Positions 42,092-51,748 of a stretch of DNA of 64,000 nucleotides are shown in pieces. A model generated the notes under the pieces. It worked only from the letters and a program-made list of their open reading frames with translations. It ran no database searches and was not told where the DNA came from. Where the stretch lies: the NCBI GenBank assembly GCA_025716815.1, contig JAIXMN010000005.1, positions 248,001 through 312,000 on the forward strand, read 5' to 3'. A program made the translations under genes and the position numbers. This stretch comes from Dichotomocladium elegans (lineage: Eukaryota > Mucoromycota > Mucoromycetes > Mucorales > Lichtheimiaceae). Within the stretch, counting starts at the first letter, position 1. Each line of letters opens with the position of its first letter.

Positions 42092-43132
42092 ATGTCGTCC
42101 TCGCTTACGTTTCAGCTCCGCCAGCATCAGCAGGAAGAAGAACAAAAGCACTCTACGTCTGCGGCTGCCAACGGTGGCTTTGTCTCAGGCGTAGGAGCAG
42201 CGGTAGCTGCAACAGCGATTAAGTCATCGACAGCGATCAGTTTGCCATCACCACCCAGCTCATCTTATGGTGATGAGTCGTCGTCGGTGAGCGTGGGTGA
42301 AAAAGAAGACCGCAGGGATTCGCTCCCCACACATTTTAATGCACTGACGCTTCAGAGCTTTTCCACCTCACTTCCTGAGAACTATACCATCGAGCATTCT
42401 GTTTCCCCTATTCCTATTGCCCCATCCCCGCTGTTATCATCGTCTCCTCGTGTCCGCCATAAGCACCACCAGAACCACCACCGGGCCGAATCACCCTCGT
42501 TTTTGCTCTCGCCCACAGCCACAGCCGCCGGGACTGGTGGTCTTACGATTCGCGGGAGTAATGCCCGCATGCACGCCTCGTCCCTACCCTCATGCCCATC
42601 CTCTTCTCCTTCTTACTCGACAGCTGCCACTTTACAACATAGCACTGTGAAGCAGAGACCGTCGACATCTGCAACAACCACGAAGGCGCTCCACCGATGC
42701 GAGGACTGCGGCAAGGTTTACAAGCATCCCAATTGCCTGGCCAAGCATCGGTGGGAGCACTCGGAGGAATGGGAACTGACAAGCAAGCTGCTCTTGACCA
42801 AGCACCAACAGGTCCAGATGCTCGAAGCCGCTGCTATCCTTGTGAGTTTGGATACCCAGCGCGTAGAGCAGCAGCAGCAGCGTATCCTCGAACAGCAGCG
42901 TCGTCGCGCGACATCAACAGATACGGAAGAAGAAGACGACAATGACGACTACGACGATGACGACGAGTCAATTCACATAGACGATGATGGTGATGACAAT
43001 GACGCCGACGGTGATATTATTGTAGATATGGAAATGGATGAGGAAACATCGCCTGTCGTCTCTGCTGCATCATCCTCCACAATATCCTCTCCGACTCTAT
43101 TACCCAATTCTTTCCCCAGCAGCGATGGCTAG
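42092..43132 (+). CDS. Single C2H2 zinc-finger protein
   Basis: Intronless as modelled, 346 aa. One C2H2 finger at about residues 200-222 (CEDCGKVYKHPNCLAKHRWEH) is flanked by a Ser/Thr-rich N-terminal half, a Gln-rich helix (VEQQQQRILEQQRRR) and a strongly acidic stretch (DDNDDYDDDD onward). A lone finger with an acidic tail suggests a transcription or chromatin factor. I recognise no named orthologue. An AG just before the ATG leaves a 5' intron possible. Confidence 0.7.
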   Translation: MSSSLTFQLRQHQQEEEQKHSTSAAANGGFVSGVGAAVAATAIKSSTAISLPSPPSSSYGDESSSVSVGEKEDRRDSLPTHFNALTLQSFSTSLPENYTIEHSVSPIPIAPSPLLSSSPRVRHKHHQNHHRAESPSFLLSPTATAAGTGGLTIRGSNARMHASSLPSCPSSSPSYSTAATLQHSTVKQRPSTSATTTKALHRCEDCGKVYKHPNCLAKHRWEHSEEWELTSKLLLTKHQQVQMLEAAAILVSLDTQRVEQQQQRILEQQRRRATSTDTEEEDDNDDYDDDDESIHIDDDGDDNDADGDIIVDMEMDEETSPVVSAASSSTISSPTLLPNSFPSSDG

Positions 43133-45900
43133 CATTCATACACAACTTTTAGTAGCATACCTTTTTTACCAACCTCCCTTTATAACAAGCATTCATTTAC
43201 TTTGAAGGTGAACAGAACCTTTTTTCCCGTCTTTTGTTCTATTATGCTGAAGATGCCCCTTCTCATTGTTCGTGGGCATCGCAAGAAGCAGGAAGAGCAA
43301 TGGTAAAGGCACCTATATAATATATATGTGTAGCATCCTCCATGAGATCTTTGCTACTCTATTGAAACGCCTATGTATGTCCATGGACCGCTATTCCTCG
43401 TGGAAGACTAGTATACACTTTTTTCGCTGGATGTCTCATTTCGAGGTAGCATTATGGTACCTGTGTATATGTAAAGATGCAAATTCAACTCTACCGAGTG
43501 GTTTCAGCTCTCTATGGCTATGTACTTACTTTTCAGAAACTGGGCAAGATAACCTTGAGCTTATGGAGAGTGAGGAGGGGGACGGTGTATGGCTTGTCTA
43601 ATCCTATTCAAGGAGCAAATGGAGGATGTGATGGCCAGCAAAGAATACAAGTAGCTGGAGCCTCTTGAAGATGATGGAGAGACATCGATATCCGGAAAGT
43701 AGAGATGCGGGCTTACTTGGCACACATTTGCAAAGAACCGAAGGGATTTGAGGGTATCGGCGTTGAACAAGGGCTTGCGAACAAATTGCTCAGTCTCCGT
43801 GATGATGATGATCTTGGCCCGCAAAAGCAGCGAGGATTACGTGCGTACCTGTGTGCGTCACTTGATCAACGTTTTGTCGATCACTGTGACCGACATATAT
43901 AATCGTTCCATGGATCGATTGAAGCAGGGTTTGTGCTCAACTGTGTTCCTTATCCTCGTGCTACTGCTGCTGCTGCTGCAGGTGGCAGAAGTCGCTTGGT
44001 ACGAAGATGAGTTCCACTGTATATACCTAGTTCAAGAAGGGCGAGCTCCGGACGGTCGCTTTGTACGTTGCCTGTTGACATGTTATATCAAATTCGTATG
44101 TATCTGCCTTCCATTGGAATATGCGCCTTTGCATTGCTAGAAATACGTACCGGTATACAGATACTTTTGTTGGCCATCATTTTGGAGATATACTCTCGCT
44201 CACGTGGACTATGTATTGGTCATCACCTGGCACGGTCCACTTGGTTTGGTTGGGACTCACCATATTGCAAGGCTTGTTGAGAATGGTTATCTTGTATTCG
44301 CTATGGACATTATTTATCACGTACCCCATCTCCTGCGCTGCAAGCCATTCGATGATCACTCGCTGAGCGCGGCGTTTTGAACAGGTGCCTTGGTACCTCG
44401 AAAACTTTGGTCGCCCACTATGTTCCACCAAAACGCAACAGCATAGACACAAATTACCGTGGTCTGCACTGTAGCCAAGTGCAAACATCGCCCCTTCCCC
44501 CCCCCCAGCAACGCGCGCCTCGACTTTCTCTTTGGTTTCGGCAGTAGCTCTTTTTCGGCCATTCTTGAATAACCCGAAGCATGCTCGCTCTACATAGTGT
44601 CGAGCCGACGGCAGCTTGCGAGTGAGAGCATGATATATTCAAGGCCGTTCATGCTAATTTCCCTATACTTGTGTTACATAGACATGCAAGTAGAGGAATA
44701 CATTAGTCGCCGAGAATATGTGCCACTTTGTCAAGTGATGTTGGCCAGTTGTACTGTATTTATTCTACCATCCGTGTAACCACCAAGCACCTCATAAACC
44801 CGAAATAGACATCTAGATATGCAAAACAATGAATGCACATCGCAGCCTATACGCCCCCCTCTCTCCCTCCACTTGTTTGGCATCGAATACACTTAACCAG
44901 TCGAAAGCTGAGGTTTGTATGTAGACCACCCGCAAGGATAGGTTGTCGATAGCCTTCCACTTTTGCATCTGGTGCTCAGCACGATCACCCGCCCATTTAT
45001 GAAATATCGGGTAAAAAAAACTTGGACCCTGACTGGAAGCGAAGGAACGACATCTCCTCTCCCCCCCCTAAACCATAGGAATGAATAATGCGACAGCCTA
45101 TAGCCGTCTTGGCGGTGGTAAACGATCCGCAGAAGGCGCAAAGTTCATGAATCATCAATAAGACCCGATCCGATTGCGACGAACTCGCATGTTTGGGCGC
45201 GTAAATCTCACATAAACCATAGCACAAACTAAGTCGACCCATTTGCGTGGTTAGAAGACATTGAGAAAGACCTTACAACTCTCCAAAACATCCAATGTCG
45301 ATCCCCTCTTCCCAAGGAATGATCCTTCCTATCATTGACGAATATATTTTCTGTAACGCATGAGGTATGTTGCGTTCCAAACCAATAATGCGTGGAAAAA
45401 AGAGAACGATATATAGTTACTGGCATCCATGTGCGAGACGCCACAGCATTTAATGTACGTACATCCGACGTGAGGCCAATTACAACGCGGTATAAAAAGT
45501 GGACGATTGCTCAACTAGAGAGAATGAGAGAGAGAGAAAGGTGAGTTTTCCCCAGTCTGCAGGGAGAATGGTATACGTTCATCAACGGAACACGCAAAAG
45601 AAGGTTGCCTACACCACGCAGGGGATTTCATTGGACCCCAGACGCTTAACACAATCAAGGAAATGTCGTCCACCCAACGCGTCTACTGTATTTGCTCATC
45701 AAAAAAGGTCGACCCTCTTGACACATTGAATCATGCCAAGGCAAAAGCCAATCCGCGCCGTACATGAGGACGATGCAATGAAAATGTGCAAACCACTGTA
45801 TCGTGTTCGATTGCTTATTAATACTTTACTTTCGACATCGGGCGCTCCAGCCAGCAATGCAATATCAGGTACGCTATACCCTTATCAAAGGTCGTGTACT
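43133..45900. other. gene-poor accessory region, possible coding remnants
   Basis: No intact gene. On the minus strand two pieces look coding: 43850-43725 (TETEQFVRKPLFNADTLKSLRFFANVCQ) and 44370-44245 (VIIEWLAAQEMGYVINNVH). Neither has a family I can name and I cannot join them. The plus frame at 43748-44140 contains a poly-Leu run and is probably chance. The base composition and absence of conserved motifs suggest decayed genes or transposon debris. Confidence 0.3.
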
Positions 45901-46308
45901 TTATTTTACAAAGTAAATCCCGTAAATGAGATAAAACAATGAAATTAAATGATTAAGCCGATCGACATTACCAACGACTTGAAGAGCCATGTATGCATTG
46001 ATTTGATTCTTATCCGATGGATTCTTACAGAATATGGCTAGGCGATATAAATCCTCATGTGTGCCTGTATTACCTTCGTTCTCATTCGATTTTACTTGGC
46101 AGAACCCGATTGCGTATTCAATAGAGGGCTGCTCAGTCAGGAACATGGCTCCGTCCGGACGTAACATCTCCGTATTTTCCATCTCACGATTCAACCTGGA
46201 TGAAGTAAGATCATTAAGGTAAGTCTTTATATGGACTGTGGATTGCTTACCATCGAAATAAGCGGCCGCACATGGGTTGGTGGAATATAGGACTAACGAT
46301 CGGATCAA
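45901..46308 (-). pseudogene. PD-(D/E)XK-like element ORF, fragment
   Basis: The minus-strand frame shows RPDGAMF, then IGFCQVKSNEN, then EDLYRLAIFCKN and YMALQVVG. The spacing of Asp, (E/Q)xK and the following helix resembles a restriction-endonuclease-like fold seen in repetitive ORFs of Mucoromycota. The usual acidic residue before VK is Gln here, so the active site may be lost. The fragment has an intron-like GT...AG inside (46249-46204) and no clear N- or C-terminal parts. Assignment is by pattern memory only. It lies 0.9 kb from the Fanzor relic. Confidence 0.4.
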
Positions 46309-46795
46309 TATAATTGGTAATTGCGACGCATAGAATCGTATAAAGTTGTCGTATCAATAGGTAAAACGATTTCGAATATGCGGATTGGAACATGTTAAAC
46401 AACAAAAAACACTACCTCTTCTCCATACCCGTTAACTTACCTCCGAAGAGTACTGTAGTATGGGTGTCCTGGCGATAACCAGGGCGGAAGGTGTGGAGGA
46501 GGCCAGCAGCGAAAGGGGACGAGACCAGTGGCGGCGGCGAAAAGGAATGGAGTGGGACCAGAGCCGGCAGCGAAACGGAGCGGAAGAGTGTCCAGGATCT
46601 CCTCTCTTCCATGGCTCATCAAGTACTGGTACGATTGGTAGATCTACAAAGAACAGTGGATGTTAGGTTGCAATAAAATAATTTAGTATTATAGTGATCA
46701 TACCGGATAAGACCATGGAAGAGAGGGTCAGGATGTAGTTATGAAAAAAGCAGATTGCTCAGCTGTCCATTATTTATAGAAAATCAAGGATCGTA
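46309..46795. other. unassigned sequence between element fragments
   Basis: Purine-rich stretch 46480-46620 with short near-repeats (GCAGCGAAA and GCGGCGAAA), and an imperfect inverted repeat around a CATGG core (about 46605-46620 and 46712-46728). No protein motif. Confidence 0.35.
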
Positions 46796-47035
46796 CTAAA
46801 CTCCTTTTGATGCACGACTTTCATCGCTTACCGATGCTTTAACTGACATAGAGCTTGAAAACACCTTGTTATGATCTTTCCATTTCCGCGGATCACATAC
46901 TACTTTTGATGTACGATTTTCATCACTTACTGATGCTTTAACTGGTACAGAGCTTGAAACCGCCTTGTTACACTGCCTTCCCAGTTCCGCGGCGTAAAAA
47001 TTCAATGCAGAAAAGGATTTGGATAATAGCATCAC
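46796..47035 (-). pseudogene. fragment of a 33-residue repeat protein
   Basis: Minus-strand frame of 79 codons built from two 33-residue repeats (cores SSSVPVKASVSDENRTSK and SSSMSVKASVSDESRASK), followed by a stop where a third repeat seems to begin. No known family. Probably part of a decayed element ORF. Confidence 0.35.
46804..46990. repeat. 99-bp direct tandem repeat, two copies
   Basis: Unit 46804-46902 is followed directly by a diverged copy 46903-46990 (for example ATGCTTTAACTG in both, CTTGAAA(A/C)C(A/C)CCTTGTTA in both). The unit length is a multiple of three, matching the protein repeat on the minus strand. Confidence 0.85.
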
Positions 47036-47208
47036 ATTTCTAAAGTTTCAGCTTTTGCTAACACAACCATTGGAAATGGTCCTTAAATACCAATACTTTT
47101 TTAGTCCTTCAAGATATACAGCTACTTACGGCGCACATTCAAAGGTAAGCTTGTTTTATCAATGGTTAGACATCAAAAACCGAAGTATTTAGTTATCCCA
47201 GTACATAC

Positions 47209-48882
47209 ATGTCTTCACCCGCTACATCAACTACGAGTGTCTCCAGCATTCGCGATGTCGGTAACTGGATCCTTTCGGTGAAGTGTAGTATTCAAAGCAC
47301 GGCCGGCGAGAAGAGCACCGTGAGCGGTCACTAGAGGCGATCGACACTGCCCATGCCACAGCAGTGCACGCGTTCTCCTTCTCAAAATATATCTTCTTAA
47401 ATGAACTTCAAACCAACCAAGACTTTGACATTGCGATCTTTTTGAACAGCCGTTTTTTTCTCAAGTATGGCTCTCTTTAGTGGAATACAAGAGGCGTGCA
47501 CTTGGATCGTCCATCACGGTCAGTAACCGAGCTCTTATCAACGAGTACTTGCGTGGATATCTCCACCATGCAAATTACATGGGACCATCTTTTCCGCATG
47601 CACAGCATGCTCGATATATGAAGGCCGCAAGATAAATGCAGCCTATAGCAACAATATCAACATGCGATTTGGTCAGCATTTCAGACGTGCCGTCAATACT
47701 TTGCTGGATATTCGAGGTCAAAAGGCTATAATGGAAAGAGACCTTTCGATCAGGGCTTGAGCACCGAAGAAATAAGCGACCGTATTCTGGAAAGTGTGAT
47801 CGAGCCTGTCAGGCACTTGAAGTTGGCAATTAGTAGCCAACAGATTAACACAGATCTCATCAGGCAGCAATCAGATGTATTTGGGGAGGCTTTGCAGGCC
47901 CTATTGCCTGTTCTCAACTCTTATCCTGAAGGCTACAGATTCCAAAAAGACAATATCTACTACGACAGCAAGTCCCGCCCCGCCAACCACATGAAAGCCT
48001 TTTACCATCTCGCCTGCTTGTTTCAACGTCTCGAATTACCTGATTTTAATTGTTTCCCACTTCGTCGCAGATGGTCCCCGTGTTATATGTTTATTGACAG
48101 CAAAATACTTTGCCAAAACATGCTGCAACGATCTTGGAACAATGATAACGAACTCGTCAACTTGGATTATTGGTATAAGGTAGTTGACCTCAATTCAAAA
48201 GCTTTCAGGCCCCAGAAAGAAGGCAATCTCACGTTCTGTGACATGATCAGTACAGATAGCGTAGGGTTACTGTATTTAAAATGCTGAGAGCATCACCGAT
48301 ATCAACCGCGATACCTCTAAAAGCAAACAAGGAGCTTACCCTTACAGCACAAGCCTAAGCCGGGCGGACCATGAAGAAATATTAGGTCGATGTGTAGCCG
48401 TCGATCCAGGCCGACGAGACCTTATGTACTGCGTGCACGAAAAATCAACAAATATCGTGCCTCGACAGTTCCGGTATACCCAATCCCAGCAGGACAAGAC
48501 ACGCAGGAGCAAAGAGTTCCATCGGTTGGAGCAGCTGCACAAAGTGTAACAACCTGAAGTTGCATTTGCAGTGCACCGTTTGTCAGCTTATTTCAACAAA
48601 CAACTCGCCGATATTAAGCTTGTCCAAGACTTGAAAGAAAAGTTTGGCAGCACTGCAGTCTTCATTTTTTGGAACTGGTCAGCTCCTAAGGCTCAGTTCC
48701 ATGAGCCCATACGTGGCAAGGGCTTCAGGGAACACCTGAAGAAGCATGGATTCGAGGTGTACCTAATAGACAAGTTTAAAACAAGCAAGTGCTGTCCATC
48801 CTTCAGCAATGAGAACCTTGCAAAATTCAGGATAGTATTAAGTCCTCGGCGACACCAACAGCGTCAAGAGACAGCACCTATA
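47209..48882 (+). pseudogene. Degenerate Fanzor (eukaryotic TnpB-like RNA-guided nuclease)
   Basis: A relic of a Fanzor gene, the eukaryotic relative of TnpB/Cas12 nucleases carried by transposons. Consecutive plus-strand blocks, each in a different frame, line up in one order: 47209-47305, 47305-47464, 47465-47630, 47632-47755, 47757-48285, 48289-48546 and 48550-48882. Recognisable parts are TAHATAVHAF near the N-terminus, NNINMRFGQHFRRAVN, SYPEGYRFQKDNIYY, FNCFPLRR, ISTDSVGLLYLK before RuvC, the RuvC-I segment GRCVAVDPGRRDLMYC (Asp at 48403), and GKGFREHLKKHGFEVYLIDKFKTSKCCP with the first zinc-finger cysteines. At least five frameshifts and one in-frame stop (48547) break it. A middle segment seems short, and the second zinc pair and the RuvC-III Asp region are not found. 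It is therefore not a working nuclease. Confidence 0.8.
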
Positions 48883-50167
48883 TAAATATAATAAACACAG
48901 TTTTATGCTCCTCACTGAAGGTTATTTCTTAAATGTGCTATCAAGGTCCTTTTCATACTGCTGTATTGCGCGAAAGTAGATCTTCTCTTTGTCGGTGCGC
49001 ATTGCGTAGCCACGCTTAAAGTTTGCTACTTTCATCTGAATCCTTTCGCTTGGAGATATGCGTAGCAATACGGTCAGGGTCACCCTTGCAAGATGTACTA
49101 CGTAGATATTCCGTGTGAAAACAACCGGATTGAAGAGAGTACATGTCCTCTTCAACGGTATAGTCCATAGATTCATGGCAGCCACACATCAACAACATGG
49201 CCTTGCTCATTTCAGACTGTAAAATGGGTATGAAAAGCAAGCTAATATTTTTAACCAAGCTTTTTTTGTGCGACATCTTTTGCCGTGCACACGACATTGC
49301 TTTGTCATCATGCGTAAACGTTTCTGGTCAAAACCCGACTTCTATTTTGTGATCCTGCGACTTCAGAATTGCCAGGACACGACTTCAATTTAGAAAACGG
49401 TGCATATACCCTCCTAAATTCGGACAAGACCATGGCCGTCTTTGCTGTTTTGTATCAAGGAGAGTGAACAATCATACATGATGCTTGTATTGGAAGGCAC
49501 CCGGAAGACGAACCGTGACGGTCATAAGCGAGAGTGTGCGTGTGTGTGTTTTCGACCTTTTGAGATGACCAAGCGTTCAACTTCTTCCGTCGCGCTCGTG
49601 TACCCATACGAATACTGTCTAAATCTACTGAATCTGACGTGGATGTTAATACTACCAGTGCTATTTCTGTTTTTAGCATACAGCCGTTCGTTAGAGCGCG
49701 CCAAAGAAAGAAGATGACTTTGGAGCTTTTCCGGTGAGGCTGTGAATGTAACACAGGACCGGGAATCGCGTCCAACCAACTGCTTCACTAGTGCCGCTTT
49801 CATCGTACAGGAGGACAACTATGGACATCGAACAGGCGCATGCCTCATCAAAGGGTCTGTCATAAGAAAAACCGATGGGCGAGACGCGCGAACGGATTCA
49901 TTGTACCGCCGAGATCAGGGCTGTGTACAAGATTATACAGCATTGGTGAAAAAAAAAATACAGAGAGAGGAACAGCTAAAGTGCCGTACGTTGGCTTGTC
50001 ATAAACCGAAATATAAGCTGTGAAAAAAACCTCCCCCAGGTGTATGCAAGTGATAGGTGCCAAAACGAAGAACACCTCAGAAATTGGAGGGACCACCATA
50101 AAAAAGGGTCGGAGTCAAAGTCCTGCATTTTGGCTACTACTTGACCACCTAGCGCACCTTCCCTCCC
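48883..50167. other. 3' flank of Fanzor relic; possible guide-RNA/right-end region and repeat
   Basis: In intact Fanzor elements the omegaRNA and transposon right end lie just past the gene, so 48883-49050 is where its remnant would be; I see no clear terminal inverted repeat. Minus-strand frames at 49297-49016 (MLLMCGCHESMDYTVEEDM) look weakly coding. Bases 49257-49316 resemble the first 60 bases of the window. The minus-strand frame 49818-49522 has no family. Confidence 0.35.
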
Positions 50168-51429
50168 ATGGGAAACATCATTTCTAGAAGGCGAAGGCTA
50201 CCTACGATCAATCAAATAACATATGAGAATCACAACTCGGGCGATGGTAGATTATCAACGGGCAGTAGCTCGAAAGCATCCGAACTACTGCTATATCCGA
50301 TCAGCGAAATTGAAGCGAAGCGCCTCCACAATCTTCATTACTTGCTCAAGCATATCTTTCAGACGAGTTATTTTGCGCCAGTAGGCGAACTGCTCAAGCG
50401 GTCGGGGTCTTACGTATTAGATATGGGGTGCGGCCATTGCACTACATGGATTATAGGTAAGGAATAAAGACAAAGTTATGCGACTGTATCATGCATTACA
50501 TGTCGAGAAAGTGGTGGGGAGCTTAAGAAGGTTGGCTTTTACATGCACATGTGCGCACACACATACACACACACATACAGAAATGGCATATGACTTTCCC
50601 GAAGCAGTTTTTATTGGGACCGATACGATTGAACCAATAGCGCCCTATGACCTTACCAATGTGCCTGATAATATACGTTTTGAAAAGTCATACATCCTCG
50701 ACCAATTGAATCAACCCGACAACGCATTCATCTTTGTCCACCAACGATTTATGTATACCACCTACAGCAATGACGATATCCCTCTATTTATGAAGGAATT
50801 GAAACGAACCGTCAAACCGGGCGGATATCTCGAACTTGTCGAGGTAAACAAAAAATGAATGGCCTAGTCAAGCAAATATCCGACTGCTTATTACTTGACA
50901 GACTGACGTTGTACCAAAAAGGGCAGGGCCCTTATTTAAGCGGGTGATGGATATTGGTAAGTAGTATTTCTTTGTCTTCGCGTTATCATTGCTTTAACTT
51001 AAATCCTTTCTTGCTGCCAGCCATAAGCGTTATGAGAGGCCGACAAGCGTCGTTATATCATGGCCCGCGATTACGACAGCTTCTGTTGGACTATGGGTTC
51101 CAAGAAGTCACGAGCGACTACGGTTCTGTCCCGGTGTGCTGGGGTGGGTACCTAGGAAAGCTGATGTATGAGGCAAGTGGAGATGATATGATCCAGTTAT
51201 TTAAGACGTCTTAAGCGCTAACAGACTTATTTTACAGAACGCGTTGACAGTGCTAAAACTCATTGGCCCTACCATATATTCGGAACTGATGGACGGAGAG
51301 GAGTACTGTGAAGCCAAGTACATGGATTATATTGACAAGGCATTTGATGAATGTGTCCAACATCAGACCTTCTTCAATCTTCACTGGGCATATGGGAGAA
51401 AACCGCCGATTATTAGTTCGAAAGCTTGA
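50168..51429 (+). CDS. Class I SAM-dependent methyltransferase with N-myristoylation-type start
   Basis: Exons 50168-50456, 50581-50843, 50902-50956, 51021-51172 and 51238-51429 give 316 aa. SAM-binding motif I is VLDMGCG (about 84-90); AVFIGTDTI is the acidic motif II region; PGGYLELVE is the motif III/beta-5 region. This resembles the fungal LaeA/TAM-like methyltransferase group. The N-terminus MGNIISRRRR has Gly2 and a basic patch, a pattern for N-myristoylation and membrane binding, unusual for these usually nuclear or cytosolic enzymes. Intron 4 starts with GC (GAG|GCAAGT). Substrate unknown. Confidence 0.82.
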
Positions 51430-51748
51430 CGGCAGCATATTGCTGCACTCATAGTTATAGTACCATAACCGATATTTACTTCATCCTGAGTGCTCTCCCC
51501 TCACCCGTCATTGCACTTCAAAACCTTAATACCGTATGTACCATAATACATTGTACCTTAGATAAGTTGGAACAATTTGAAGATAGCAGAGCTGCAATCA
51601 AATTTTATGTATCTCCTAACCAGAACTTCGCGGTAGGCATTGAAATTCGGTTACGGCGTTCCCGATCAATCTCACCAGACACACACGCCCCTTCCCTTCT
51701 TCTTTCTCTCTTTCTTTTCAGCATCACCATTACTACTGCTCTATAAAT
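51430..51748. other. intergenic (319 bp)
   Basis: 3' flank of the methyltransferase and C/T-rich leader of RGP1. No coding motif. Confidence 0.5.

Noticed and set aside
42092..42130. Possible intron just before the C2H2 ATG
   Set aside because: An AG precedes the ATG, but no convincing donor or upstream exon could be joined.
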